From NCBI RefSeq assembly GCF_900100965.1, contig NZ_FMUJ01000001.1, positions 1,164,272 through 1,228,271 on the forward strand: a stretch of DNA of 64,000 nucleotides, given 5' to 3'. This document shows positions 21,347 through 29,918 of this stretch, piece by piece (the stretch's first letter is position 1; each line of letters starts with the position of its first letter). The stretch is from Variovorax sp. EL159 (GTDB taxonomy: Bacteria; Pseudomonadota; Gammaproteobacteria; Burkholderiales; Burkholderiaceae_C). The notes under the pieces were generated by a model. That model did no database searches, had not been told where the DNA came from, and was given only the letters and a program-made list of their open reading frames with translations. Made by a program: the position numbers and the translations under genes.

Positions 21347-21355
21347 GGCATAATC
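21347..21355 (+). promoter_or_regulatory. Extended -10 promoter for tRNA-Val
   Basis: TGGCATAAT fits an extended -10 (TGn plus CATAAT). It sits 59 bases before the tRNA and just after dnaQ. No convincing -35 is seen at normal spacing, which extended -10 promoters tolerate. Confidence 0.4.
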
Positions 21356-21413
21356 TGAGGCTTCGCAGAACGCGATACGTTTTCAAGACACTGCAGTCAA
21401 ACAGCAGCGTCAA

Positions 21414-21488
21414 GGGCGGTTAGCTCAGGGGTAGAGCACAGCATTCACACTGCTGGGGTCGGAGGTTCGAAGCCTCCACCGCCCACCA
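21414..21488 (+). tRNA. tRNA-Val (anticodon CAC)
   Basis: A full cloverleaf can be drawn: acceptor GGGCGGT/ACCGCCC, D-arm GCTC/GAGC, anticodon arm CAGCA-TTCACAC-TGCTG with anticodon CAC (reads GTG valine codons), T-arm GGAGG-TTCGAAG-CCTCC, discriminator A and an encoded CCA at 21486-21488. The single tRNA is followed by a strong terminator. Confidence 0.96.
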
Positions 21489-21495
21489 TACTTTT

Positions 21496-21527
21496 AAAAG
21501 CGACCTGGATTTCCAGGTCGCTTTTTT
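21496..21527 (+). terminator. Intrinsic terminator after tRNA-Val
   Basis: GCGACCTGGA (21500-21509) is perfectly complementary to TCCAGGTCGC (21512-21521), extended by flanking A/T pairs and followed by six T. It probably ends the tRNA transcript; A-runs on the other side allow bidirectional action for the lipoprotein gene. Confidence 0.88.
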
Positions 21528-21555
21528 GTTTGGCCGTCTGGTCGAGACGACTGGG

Positions 21556-21927
21556 CTACTTGGCTCCGAACAGGTCGTTGCAGCTGTCGCACGCAAAGTA
21601 CAGCTTCTGTTCCCCGCATTGAACCGAACCCGTCGCACCGGCGCGGATCTGCCAGTCGCACGACTTGCCCTGCCGGTTCAGCGTGCCCTCGACATAGCAG
21701 GGCGCGAGCTCGTAGTTGTCGTGCAAGGTCTTGTAGTCGACCTGCCGGGCTCGCGAGAAGAACTCCTGCGCCTTGCCATGGCTCTGCGGCACATCGGAGG
21801 TGCGGCAGTTGGCCGGTTCGTCGGAATGGAAGTCGGCCATGTAGATGTTCGTGAATGCGGCATCGGGTGCAGCGCAAGATGTCGCGAGCATCGCGGCCGC
21901 CATCAGCGCAACGACGCTGGCTCTCAT
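21556..21927 (-). CDS. Small cysteine-rich lipoprotein, candidate immunity protein
   Basis: About 123 residues starting at ATG 21927, which overlaps the amidase stop (ATGA); an ATG two codons earlier (21933) is also possible. The start MRASVVALMAAAMLATSC is a lipoprotein signal with lipobox LATSC, so the mature part faces the periplasm. The body has paired cysteines (NCRTS, APCYVEG, KSCDW, VQCGE, ACDSC) suited to disulfides. No enzymatic motif is seen. Position directly downstream of an amidase that has no signal peptide suggests a periplasmic immunity protein; this is inference. Confidence 0.72.
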   Translation of the reverse strand: MRASVVALMAAAMLATSCAAPDAAFTNIYMADFHSDEPANCRTSDVPQSHGKAQEFFSRARQVDYKTLHDNYELAPCYVEGTLNRQGKSCDWQIRAGATGSVQCGEQKLYFACDSCNDLFGAK

Positions 21928-22526
21928 TTCCATACCGCTGAACTCGCTTCGCCCGGATTTTTATAAGAGACCGTCGGATGCCGGTAGACGTCGGTCGATT
22001 TCAGGTTGAACTGCACATACAGCGCATCGATCAGCCACTGGAGCGATGTGTTCTGCGCTGCCGTCACAGCCTCGTAGGTCTTGTCGTCGATGTGCATGCC
22101 GACCAGCTCGATGCCGATGGCGTCGCTGTTCACTGGATAGCGGTCGGGATACGACTTGGCGCGTTCGTGTGCATCCAACGCGTTGATCTGGCTGGTCCAG
22201 GACATCGCTAGCATCTTGGCCATCGCGGCCGTGTCGCAACTGCTCTTGTTGACGGTCAGGCACTTCGACTTGATGAGCTTTCCGACGTGGTAGCAGCGCG
22301 CATAGACGCTGGCGGTCTGGTAGATCTGGCCGTTCTTGTCGATCAGGAAGTGGGCGCCGTTGCCGCCCACCTGGTAGCCGTTGAGACTGGCTTCGGCAGT
22401 CGACGAGTCGGTCTGGTGAACGACGATGGCCAGCACACTGGGAAGCGCGCCGTGTTCGATTCCGGACGAGCGCCGGAGGATCACCTTGGGATCGATCAGC
22501 ATCCCGTTTGCATCGATGGTGGACAT
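21924..22526 (-). CDS. N-acetylmuramoyl-L-alanine amidase (Amidase_2/PGRP fold), candidate T6SS effector
   Basis: A 200-residue zinc amidase of the PGRP/AmpD fold that would cleave the bond between muramic acid and the stem peptide. Probable zinc and catalytic residues are H37 (IVVHQT), H59 (NGAHFLIDKNG) and H183 (YRHPTVSYKNP); IGIELVG at 137-143 is the central strand. There is no signal peptide. The short N-terminal lead-in (MSTIDANGMLIDPKV) resembles PAAR/VgrG-linked amidases more than AmpD, as far as can be judged from memory. With the coupled lipoprotein gene it looks like an effector/immunity pair; no vgrG, PAAR or tss gene is in the window. Confidence 0.82.
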   Translation of the reverse strand: MSTIDANGMLIDPKVILRRSSGIEHGALPSVLAIVVHQTDSSTAEASLNGYQVGGNGAHFLIDKNGQIYQTASVYARCYHVGKLIKSKCLTVNKSSCDTAAMAKMLAMSWTSQINALDAHERAKSYPDRYPVNSDAIGIELVGMHIDDKTYEAVTAAQNTSLQWLIDALYVQFNLKSTDVYRHPTVSYKNPGEASSAVWK

Positions 22527-22820
22527 TTCTCTCCCTCAAGAAAACAAGGCTTGGCCGAGCGGTGGCAGCGCGTGAAAGTACAACACACCCACTGCGGATT
22601 TCAAAGCCGAAGGAAGTAGTACTGCGGGGAGGCATTTCGTGGGTCCTGCGTACGGTTGCGATGTCGTGATCGATGGCAATGCCCGTCTCTGCGGGCCTCT
22701 GTGATGGCACAAGGTGCTTTGACCAACGGAGCTGTCAGTGTGCGCTGACGGCGAGTGCAGCTTGGCGCTGGCGCAGACGTTGGTGCAGCGGCCTGCAACG
22801 GCAGGGAAAGGAGAGCGACC

Positions 22821-22943
22821 GTGGCCACCCATCCTGATCTTCCGACGCCCGTCACGCCGAACCTGCCCGTCGAGCCCGACGAAGGGTTGAGTCCGCCGCC
22901 CGACGAACCCACCGACCCCGAGTCACCACCCAGCGTGTCGTGA
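22821..22943 (+). CDS. Short proline/acid-rich protein (40 aa)
   Basis: GTG 22821 follows a strong ribosome-binding site (AAAGGAGAG, 22807-22815) and opens a 40-residue frame ending at TGA 22941-22943. The peptide (start MATHPDLPTPVTPNLPVEPD) is about one-third proline with many Asp/Glu and no hydrophobic core, so it would be disordered. The frame is open upstream to 22755, but the Shine-Dalgarno decides the GTG. It ends 32 bases before the next gene. Function unknown. Confidence 0.55.
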   Translation: MATHPDLPTPVTPNLPVEPDEGLSPPPDEPTDPESPPSVS

Positions 22944-22975
22944 TTCCAGCGCGCGAGCCGCGCTAAGCTCGCACG

Positions 22976-24079
22976 ATGGATGAAATCGATTGCGCCGTCA
23001 TCGGCGGTGGTGTGGTGGGTCTGGCAGTGGCGCGCGCATTGGCGCTTGCTGGCCGGGAAGTGCTGGTGCTCGAAACCGAAGGTGCCATCGGCACCGGGAC
23101 CAGTTCGCGCAACAGCGAAGTGATTCACGCGGGCATCTACTACCCGCAGGGCTCTCTCAAGGCGAGGCTTTGCGTGGAGGGCAAGCAACTGCTGTACGCC
23201 TATGCGGCGGAGCGCGGCGTGCCGCATCAGCGTTGCGGCAAGCTCATCGTGGCGACTTCGGTTGAGCAGGCTGGTCAGCTCGACGCCATCCGGGCGAAGG
23301 CCGCGGCCAACGGCGTCGATGACCTGGTGCAGATCAGTGCCGGACAGACCATCGCGATGGAGCCGCAACTGCATTGCGTGGCGGCTCTGCACTCACCGAG
23401 CACCGGGATTGTCGACAGCCATGCGCTCATGCTCAGCCTCTTGGGCGACCTGGAGAACGCGGGCGGCATGCTGGCGCTGAAATCGCCCATCACGCGTGCG
23501 GAATGCGGGAGCGGCGCCATCGTATTGATCGCGGAAGACGGCACCACGCTGCGCTGCCGCAGCGTCGTCAATGCAGCGGGGCTTGGCGCGCCCGCGCTGG
23601 CCCGGCGTTTCGAAGGCCTGTCACCCACGGCGGTTCCAACGGAGTATTTCGCCAAGGGCAATTACTTCACCTTGTCGGGCAAGGCACCTTTTGGTCGCCT
23701 TATCTACCCCGTGCCCGAGCCGGGCGGCCTGGGGGTGCATCTGACCGTCGACCTGGGCGGGCAAGCCAAGTTCGGACCCGATGTGCAATGGGTCGCTTCC
23801 GCCGACGACCTGGTGGTGGACCCGGCGCGCGGCGAAGGCTTCTACGCCGAGGTGCGAAAGTACTGGCCCGCCTTGCCCGACGGCGCTTTGATCCCGGGTT
23901 ATGCGGGCATGCGGCCCAAGATTTCCGGCCCCGGCGAACCGGCCGCCGACTTCGTGATCGACGGACCCGAGACGCATGGTGTGCCGGGGTTGGTGAACCT
24001 CTTCGGCATCGAATCCCCAGGCCTCACGAGCAGCCTTGCCATCGGCCGCCAAGTGGCCGCCATGCTGGCCGAAGCTTGA
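22976..24079 (+). CDS. FAD-dependent oxidoreductase, L-2-hydroxyglutarate oxidase-like
   Basis: A 367-residue DAO-fold flavoenzyme. The dinucleotide-binding motif is [16 protein letters not shown] with the conserved [21 protein letters not shown] segment that follows in LhgO/L2HGDH proteins; [15 protein letters not shown] and a C-terminal [18 protein letters not shown] motif agree. The family oxidises L-2-hydroxyglutarate to 2-oxoglutarate, linked to quinone or O2. The gene is shorter than typical LhgO (~400-420), so a related 2-hydroxyacid or glycerol-3-phosphate-type substrate is possible. Confidence 0.85.
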   Translation: MDEIDCAVIGGGVVGLAVARALALAGREVLVLETEGAIGTGTSSRNSEVIHAGIYYPQGSLKARLCVEGKQLLYAYAAERGVPHQRCGKLIVATSVEQAGQLDAIRAKAAANGVDDLVQISAGQTIAMEPQLHCVAALHSPSTGIVDSHALMLSLLGDLENAGGMLALKSPITRAECGSGAIVLIAEDGTTLRCRSVVNAAGLGAPALARRFEGLSPTAVPTEYFAKGNYFTLSGKAPFGRLIYPVPEPGGLGVHLTVDLGGQAKFGPDVQWVASADDLVVDPARGEGFYAEVRKYWPALPDGALIPGYAGMRPKISGPGEPAADFVIDGPETHGVPGLVNLFGIESPGLTSSLAIGRQVAAMLAEA

Positions 24080-24240
24080 ACCAGCAGGGCGCATTGAAGG
24101 GCCCCAGCGTGCGATCACGGGCACAAGTCCGCACATCTGTCGCGCATGAGGGGCTTTCGAGCCTGTAACATGACAGCACGCCATATGCTGGCGTGAAGCC
24201 GCCGGCGCGGTGCCGGTGTCATCACGGAGGAAAGATTCCA

Positions 24241-24537
24241 ATGAGTGCATCCCAAAATCTTGAAGCAGCAGCCGAAGACATCGCAAGCGACGTGCGCGGC
24301 GTGCTGGCCAGCAAGGACCTGGATTCGGTTCCCCACATCAAGGCGCTTCGCCAACGCATCGACACCAAGCTCGCCATCGCGCGCGAGCTCGCCGCCGAAA
24401 AAAGCAAGCTCGCAGCCAAGAAGGCGCGCGACGCGGCCTCCGCCACCAACGCCTACGCACACGACGAACCATGGCAGATCGCTGGCGCCGCACTGGCGGT
24501 CGGCGTGCTGGTGGGCCTGTTGCTTGGCCGCCGCTGA
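24241..24537 (+). CDS. DUF883/ElaB-YqjD family membrane-anchored protein
   Basis: A 98-residue protein with an amphipathic helical body rich in Ala, Lys and Glu and a single C-terminal membrane span (WQIAGAALAVGVLVGLLLGRR), the YqjD/ElaB architecture. In E. coli these proteins anchor stationary-phase ribosomes to the inner membrane. ATG 24241 follows GGAGGAAAG. It is followed 63 bases later by a YqjE/YqjK-like gene, matching the conserved yqjD-yqjE-yqjK order. Confidence 0.85.
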   Translation: MSASQNLEAAAEDIASDVRGVLASKDLDSVPHIKALRQRIDTKLAIARELAAEKSKLAAKKARDAASATNAYAHDEPWQIAGAALAVGVLVGLLLGRR

Positions 24538-24600
24538 TCACCTGAGCGCGCACTGCGGCATCGTCCCGCCGGCCTGCCGGCGTACTGACGGAGCCAGCCC

Positions 24601-25311
24601 ATGAGGCTACGGTCCTTGTTCGGACTCGATGCCCGGATTCGCCGGCTGCGCATTGCCGCCGCCGAAGGCGCTCTGGCGGCCGAAGACCGGGTGCAGCTGC
24701 TGCGCATGACCTGGGAAGACGAGAAGCAGCGTCTGAAGCTGATGCTCGTGTTCGTGGTCGCCGTGCTGGGCCTGACCACGGTGGCTGTGGCCCTGCTGTC
24801 GATGGCGGTGGTGGTGCACTTCTGGGACACGCCGTATCGCGCCACGGCCGCTTGGTGGGTGGCCGGTGTGTGGGTTGCGCTCTGGCTTGCTGCGGCCATC
24901 GGCCTGCTGCTGACCTTGCGCAACGCGTCCAGCAACTTCATTCCGACGCGCCATGAGTTCGAGCGCGACTGGGCCTGGGTGCAGGACCGTTTCGGCCTTG
25001 GCAAAGACCCGGAACAGCACGAAGACGAGCCACGTCCCCCGCGGCCGGCCACGCGCGAAGAACTGTTGGCGCGCATGGACCGACAGCGCGAGCGCATCGC
25101 AACGATGCAGGGCGGTCGCGAGACCCAGCCCGCAAGCGCCGCTGCCGAACCTCCGCCCAATGAAACAGCGGCTGCTGCAGCATTGCGGATCGCAAAGGCG
25201 CATCCCGTGGCCACTGGCGTGGTCGCGGCAGCCGCCGTCGTGGTGATCCGCCCCAAGCGCCTGCTGCGCTGGGCCGCAGTCATTGCGCCGATTCTCTGGC
25301 GCATGCGCTGA
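24601..25311 (+). CDS. YqjE-type phage-holin-family protein with C-terminal YqjK-like part
   Basis: A 236-residue membrane protein. Residues ~20-105 form the Phage_holin_3_6/YqjE region with two membrane spans separated by a short loop. A charged central part (RPATREELLARMDRQRERIA) and a C-terminal stretch (AKAHPVATGVVAAAAVVVI...RPKRLLRWA) resemble YqjK. The combination suggests that YqjE and YqjK are fused here. It is the second gene of a yqjD-yqjE-like operon; a membrane-stress or stationary-phase role is assumed from the family. Confidence 0.78.
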   Translation: MRLRSLFGLDARIRRLRIAAAEGALAAEDRVQLLRMTWEDEKQRLKLMLVFVVAVLGLTTVAVALLSMAVVVHFWDTPYRATAAWWVAGVWVALWLAAAIGLLLTLRNASSNFIPTRHEFERDWAWVQDRFGLGKDPEQHEDEPRPPRPATREELLARMDRQRERIATMQGGRETQPASAAAEPPPNETAAAAALRIAKAHPVATGVVAAAAVVVIRPKRLLRWAAVIAPILWRMR

Positions 25312-25318
25312 AAAAGCC

Positions 25319-26398
25319 TCAGGCCTTGCTGCGGTCCCGCAGCAGCGCCTGAGCCGCTTCGCGGACCAACCCGGGGCCGCGATAGATCAACCCCGTATAG
25401 ATCTGCACCACATCCGCGCCGGCCGCGATCTTGGCCTTTGCATCGGCTGCACTCAGGATGCCTCCGACCCCGATGATCGGGAAATCCTTCCCCAGCGCCG
25501 CGCGCAATTGCGCAATGACCCGGTTGCTGGCTTCGCGCACCGGCGCTCCCGACAGTCCGCCCGCTTCCTCTGCGTGAGGCAGGCCGGCGACCGCATCGCG
25601 CGCGAGCGTGGTGTTGGTGGCGATCACGCCATCCATGGCGTGCCGCTTCAGGGTGGCGGCAATGACCGCGACCTGGGCTTCATCGAGATCGGGCGCGATT
25701 TTCACGAACAGCGGCGAGCGCTTGTTGTGGCGTGCCGCCAGCGTTTCGCGTCGCTCGGCCACCGCGCCCAGCAGCGCATCGAGCGCCTCGTCGCTCTGCA
25801 GAGATCGCAGGTTGGCGGTATTGGGGCTCGAAATGTTGATCGTCACGTAGTCGGCATGCGGGTACACGCCGTCGAGGCAGGCCAGGTAGTCGTCCACCGC
25901 GCGCTCGATCGGCGTGGCGGCGTTCTTGCCGATGTTCAAGCCCAGCAGCATGGGTGCCTTCGCACCACCGCTGGCCTTGCGGAAGCGCGCTTTCTGCACG
26001 TTCGCAAGAAAGGCGTCCAGCCCCTCGTTGTTGAAGCCGAGCCGGTTGATCAGCGCGTCGCGCTGCGGCAGGCGGAACATGCGCGGCTTGGGGTTGCCGG
26101 GCTGCGCCTTCGGCGTCACCGTGCCGACTTCGACAAAGCCGAAACCCATGGCCGAGAAGGCGTCGATGCAGCGCGCGTTCTTGTCGAGGCCGGCCGCCAG
26201 GCCCACGCGGTTCGGAAAAGTCAGCCCGGCGAGCTGGATGGGGTCGTCGACGCGTGGCGCGGAATACGCGCAGGCCAGAGGCGTGTTCTGCGTGCGCGCC
26301 AGTCCGTCGAGCGTCAGTTCATGGGCGTGTTCGGGGTCGAAACCAAAGAGGAAAGGGCGGGCCAGGCCGTAGAGCGAGGAGGGCATCAGCAGGGGCAT
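25319..26398 (-). CDS. pyrD: Dihydroorotate dehydrogenase (quinone), class 2
   Basis: A ~359-residue FMN enzyme of pyrimidine synthesis that oxidises dihydroorotate to orotate using membrane quinone. The N-terminal membrane-associating helices ([21 protein letters not shown]), catalytic-loop region [11 protein letters not shown] and FMN-binding IGVGGI and [10 protein letters not shown] are class 2 features. I chose ATG 26398 (MPLLMPSSL); ATG 26386 is an alternative, and the longer open frame runs antisense into rpiA. It is divergent from rpiA with about 40 bases between starts. Confidence 0.95.
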   Translation of the reverse strand: MPLLMPSSLYGLARPFLFGFDPEHAHELTLDGLARTQNTPLACAYSAPRVDDPIQLAGLTFPNRVGLAAGLDKNARCIDAFSAMGFGFVEVGTVTPKAQPGNPKPRMFRLPQRDALINRLGFNNEGLDAFLANVQKARFRKASGGAKAPMLLGLNIGKNAATPIERAVDDYLACLDGVYPHADYVTINISSPNTANLRSLQSDEALDALLGAVAERRETLAARHNKRSPLFVKIAPDLDEAQVAVIAATLKRHAMDGVIATNTTLARDAVAGLPHAEEAGGLSGAPVREASNRVIAQLRAALGKDFPIIGVGGILSAADAKAKIAAGADVVQIYTGLIYRGPGLVREAAQALLRDRSKA

Positions 26399-26438
26399 CG
26401 GATAATTCTCGACTTCAATGAGCCAAGGATTCTCCGCG

Positions 26439-27161
26439 ATGACCGCACCCGCCTCCCCATCTTCCGCTCCCGCAGCCTCCGCCCCGCTGTCCCAGGACGA
26501 ACTCAAGGCCCAGGTCGGCCGTGCCGCGCTGGCCTATGTGGTCAAGGGCGAGATCGTCGGGGTCGGTACCGGCTCGACGGTCAACAAGTTCATCGACGCG
26601 CTGGCCACGATCAAGGACCAGATCAAGGGCGCCGTCTCCAGCTCGGTGGCCTCGACCGAGCGGCTGCGTGCGCTGGGCATTCCGGTGTTCGACAGCAACG
26701 AGGTGGAAGAACTGGCCGTCTACATCGATGGTGCCGACGAAATCGACCACCGGGGCTTCATGGTGAAGGGCGGTGGCGCGGCGCTCACGCGCGAGAAGAT
26801 CGTTGCGGCGCAGTCGCGCAAGTTCGTCTGCATTGCCGACGAGTCCAAGCTTGTCGGTACGCTCGGCGCTTTCCCGCTGCCGGTCGAAGTGATTCCGATG
26901 GCCGCACAGCGCGTGATGCGCCAGTTCGCCAGCATGGGCGGCATTGCGCAGGTGCGCGAGAAGGACGGCTTGCCCCTGGTGACCGACAACGGCCAGCACA
27001 TCGTCGACGTGACCGGCCTGCAGATCAGCGACCCGCTCGCCTTCGAATCCGAAGTGAGCCAATGGCCGGGCGTGGTGACAGTCGGTGTCTTCGCGCACCA
27101 GAAGGCCGACGTGTGCCTGCTCGGCACGGCCACGGGCGTGAAGACGATGCAGTTCGCCTGA
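26439..27161 (+). CDS. rpiA: Ribose-5-phosphate isomerase A
   Basis: A 240-residue isomerase linking ribose-5-phosphate and ribulose-5-phosphate. Family marks are [37 protein letters not shown] with the catalytic Glu and Lys region, and [11 protein letters not shown] 26439 has AAGGA nine bases upstream; ATG 26418 has no ribosome-binding site and would add seven residues. GATAAT at 26401-26406 may be its -10 element, implying a short leader. The next gene converges 19 bases downstream. Confidence 0.95.
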   Translation: MTAPASPSSAPAASAPLSQDELKAQVGRAALAYVVKGEIVGVGTGSTVNKFIDALATIKDQIKGAVSSSVASTERLRALGIPVFDSNEVEELAVYIDGADEIDHRGFMVKGGGAALTREKIVAAQSRKFVCIADESKLVGTLGAFPLPVEVIPMAAQRVMRQFASMGGIAQVREKDGLPLVTDNGQHIVDVTGLQISDPLAFESEVSQWPGVVTVGVFAHQKADVCLLGTATGVKTMQFA

Positions 27162-27180
27162 AGAGGCGAACCGGGCAGGG

Positions 27181-27825
27181 TCAGAACTTGATGCCGGCCG
27201 GGTTGTTGGGGCTCGGCTCGCTCGATACCGGCGGCGGCGCGGGTTGCGCCGCCGGTGCCGTCGCCGCAGGGCGCGGTGCAGGCGCCGCCTGCTGGGCGAT
27301 CAGCGGCCGGGCCGGCGCGTTGCGGTAGCCAGCGGGCAGGATGTTGCTCTTGGGATAGCCGGCCGCATCGAGGTACTTCGACCAGTCGCCGTCCGAGTAG
27401 CCCTTGAGCTGCTGCGATCCGATCGTGAGCAGCGGCAGCGCCGTCTGGCTGCTCATACGTTGCAGTGCCTCGACCTCTTCATTGCTCTTGATCGTGCGTT
27501 CCTCGAAGGGAATGCCTCGGGTGGTGAGCAGCGTGCGCGCTTCGCCGCAAGGGGCGCAGTCTTCGCTGCTGTACAGCGTGACCGGGTAGCGCTGCGCCAC
27601 TTGTCGCAGTTCATACGGAAGCCCCGCATTGGCCGGTGAGCTGATGCCTCCTTGTGGCCCCGCCGCCTGCTCGGCGCTGGCCGAGGGGGCGCGGTCCGAG
27701 AAGGTGACCTTGCCGTTCTTGTCGACCTGTCGGTAGACCGGCTGTGCCATGGCGCTCGCAGCGATGAGCACAAGGGCGAGGCCGGCCAGGCGATGCAGCG
27801 GGAATTTGTAAGAGATCGGATACAT
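27181..27825 (-). CDS. Periplasmic DUF4124 / glutaredoxin-like protein
   Basis: A 214-residue exported protein. A signal peptide (core LAGLALVLIAASAMAQ) is followed by a DUF4124 segment (VYRQVDKNGKVTFSDRAPS, ~31-49) and then a glutaredoxin/thioredoxin-like domain with the redox motif CAPC in LYSSEDCAPCGEARTLL and a cis-Pro region TALPLLTIGSQQLKG. The tail is Pro/Ala-rich and disordered. A role in periplasmic thiol chemistry is likely from the motif; partner unknown. It lies 30 bases downstream of prlC on the same strand. Confidence 0.85.
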   Translation of the reverse strand: MYPISYKFPLHRLAGLALVLIAASAMAQPVYRQVDKNGKVTFSDRAPSASAEQAAGPQGGISSPANAGLPYELRQVAQRYPVTLYSSEDCAPCGEARTLLTTRGIPFEERTIKSNEEVEALQRMSSQTALPLLTIGSQQLKGYSDGDWSKYLDAAGYPKSNILPAGYRNAPARPLIAQQAAPAPRPAATAPAAQPAPPPVSSEPSPNNPAGIKF

Positions 27826-27855
27826 CGCCCGAGTATCGCAAGCTTCAGCGCCGCA

Positions 27856-29913
27856 TCAAGCGGGCTGTACCTGCGCCATGCCCTGGTGTCGCAACAGCGC
27901 ATCAAGCTGGGGTTCGCGGCCGCGGAAAGCCTTGAACGAATCCATGGCGCTGCGGCTGCCGCCGGCCTCCAGGATGGCCTGGCGGTACTTGCGGCCGGTC
28001 TCGATGTTTGGCTCGCCATCGGCGCCCACGGTTTCCTCGAAGGCCGCGTAGGCATCGGCGCTCAGCACCTCGGCCCACTTGTAGCTGTAGTAGCCGGCCG
28101 CGTAGCCGCCCGAGAAGATGTGGCTGAAAGTATTCGGCGTGCGGCTGAACGGCGGCGAGGGCATCACGGCCACTTCGGCGCGCACCTTGCCGAGCAGCGC
28201 CATCACATCGCCCGGCTTTGCGCTGGCGGCGTGGTGCTCGGTGTGCAGCAGCATGTCGAACAGCGAGAACTCGATCTGGCGCAGCGTCTGCAGGCCGCTC
28301 TGGAAGTTCTTGGCGGCGGTCATCTTGTCGAACAGCGCGCGCGGCAGCGGCTCGCCGGTGTCGACGTGGGCCGTCATGTGCCTGAGCACATCCCACTCCC
28401 AGCAGAAGTTTTCCATGAACTGGCTCGGCAGCTCGACCGCATCCCACTCGACGCCGCTGATGCCCGAGACGTCGCGCTCGTTCACCTGCGTGAGCATGTG
28501 ATGCAGGCCGTGGCCGAACTCGTGGAAGAGGGTGGTCACGTCGTCGTGCGTGAGCAGCGGAGGCTTGCCGTCGACGCCGCTCGCAAAGTTGCAGACCAGT
28601 TGCGCCACGGGCGTTTGCAGCACGCCGTTGTCGGGGCGCAGCCAGCGGGCGCGCACGTCGTCCATCCAGGCGCCGCCGCGCTTGGCTGCGCGCGCGGAGG
28701 GGTCGAGGTAGAACTGGCCGACCTTCTGGCCGCCACGTTCGATGCGATAGAACTCGACGCTCGGGTGCCAAGTGGGTGCGCTGTCGCGGCGGATCGACAC
28801 TTCGAACAGCGTCTCGACGATCTTGAACAGGCCCGCCATCACCTTCGGCGCAGGGAAATACTGCTTCACCTCTTGCTCGCTGAAGGCGTAGCGCGCCTCC
28901 TTGAGCTTTTCGCCGATGTAGCTCCAGTCCCAAGGCTGCGGATCGGTGATGCCCAGTTGCTCCGAGGCGAAGGCACGCAGGTCGGCCAGGTCGCGCTCGC
29001 CGTAGGGCTTGGCCTTGGTCGCGAGATCGCGCAGGAACTTGACGACCTGCTCGGGCGATTCGGCCATCTTCGGCACGACCGACAGTTCGCCGAAATTGTT
29101 GTAGCCGAGCAGCTTGGCCTCTTCTTCGCGCAGCGCAAGGATCTCGGTGATCAGCGGCGTGTTGTCGAGGGCTGCATCGCCGAATTCGCTGGCGCGTGTG
29201 ACGTAGGCGCGGTAGAGCGTTTCGCGCAACGCGCTGCTCTTGGCAAACTGCATCACCGGCAGGTAGCAGGGCATCTTGAGCGTGAGCTTGTAGCCTTCCT
29301 TGCTATCGGCTTCGGCCGCGGCGCGGGCGGCGCTCACCACGTCTTCGGGCACGCCTTCGAGCTCGCCCAGCTTCGCGTAGTAGGCGAAGGCATCGGTGGC
29401 ATCGAGCGCGTTCTCGCTGAACTTCTGGCTCAGTTCGGCCTGGCGTTCCTGGATCTCGGCAAAGCGCTTCTTGGCTTCGCCCTGCAGTTCGGCACCGCCC
29501 AGCACGAAATTGCGCACGGCGTTGCGGTGCGCCTGGCGCTGCTCGGCATTGAGCGTGGCCACGTCGATGGCCTTGTACTTGGCATAGAGCCGCTCGTCGG
29601 AGCCCAGGCTGGTCCAGAAGGCGGTCACGCGGGGCATGGCTTCGTTGTAGGCGGCGCGCAGCTCGGGCGTGTCGGCCACGGCGTTGAGGTGGCCCACAGC
29701 GCTCCAGGCGCGCCCAAAGCGTTCGGACGCCACTTCGAGCACCTTCGAAATTGCATTCCAGTCCGCAGGAAACTCCGGTGCCGTGACGGTTTGCAGTGCG
29801 GTCTCGGCTTCGGCAAGCAGCGCATCGACGGCGGGCGCAACGTGCTCCGGCTTGATGCGGTCGAACAGCGGAAGGTCGGAGAAGTCGAGGAGGGGGTTGT
29901 TCGTCATGGCCAT
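27856..29913 (-). CDS. prlC: Oligopeptidase A (M3 family zinc metallopeptidase)
   Basis: A 685-residue cytoplasmic metallopeptidase that degrades short peptides, including cleaved signal peptides. The zinc motif HEFGH is in TTLFHEFGHGLHHMLT with the third ligand Glu in the downstream GVEWDAVELPSQFMENF segment. Length fits PrlC/Dcp (680). ATG 29913 was taken; ATG 29907 is two codons in and equally usable. It starts five bases after folD, so the two form an operon, as in many betaproteobacteria. Confidence 0.95.
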   Translation of the reverse strand: MAMTNNPLLDFSDLPLFDRIKPEHVAPAVDALLAEAETALQTVTAPEFPADWNAISKVLEVASERFGRAWSAVGHLNAVADTPELRAAYNEAMPRVTAFWTSLGSDERLYAKYKAIDVATLNAEQRQAHRNAVRNFVLGGAELQGEAKKRFAEIQERQAELSQKFSENALDATDAFAYYAKLGELEGVPEDVVSAARAAAEADSKEGYKLTLKMPCYLPVMQFAKSSALRETLYRAYVTRASEFGDAALDNTPLITEILALREEEAKLLGYNNFGELSVVPKMAESPEQVVKFLRDLATKAKPYGERDLADLRAFASEQLGITDPQPWDWSYIGEKLKEARYAFSEQEVKQYFPAPKVMAGLFKIVETLFEVSIRRDSAPTWHPSVEFYRIERGGQKVGQFYLDPSARAAKRGGAWMDDVRARWLRPDNGVLQTPVAQLVCNFASGVDGKPPLLTHDDVTTLFHEFGHGLHHMLTQVNERDVSGISGVEWDAVELPSQFMENFCWEWDVLRHMTAHVDTGEPLPRALFDKMTAAKNFQSGLQTLRQIEFSLFDMLLHTEHHAASAKPGDVMALLGKVRAEVAVMPSPPFSRTPNTFSHIFSGGYAAGYYSYKWAEVLSADAYAAFEETVGADGEPNIETGRKYRQAILEAGGSRSAMDSFKAFRGREPQLDALLRHQGMAQVQPA

Positions 29914-29918
29914 GGAAG

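Noticed and set aside
22540..22620. tRNA-like string GGCTTGGCCGAGCGGTGGCAG
   Set aside because: Only a D-arm resemblance is seen; no acceptor, anticodon or T-arm pairing could be drawn.
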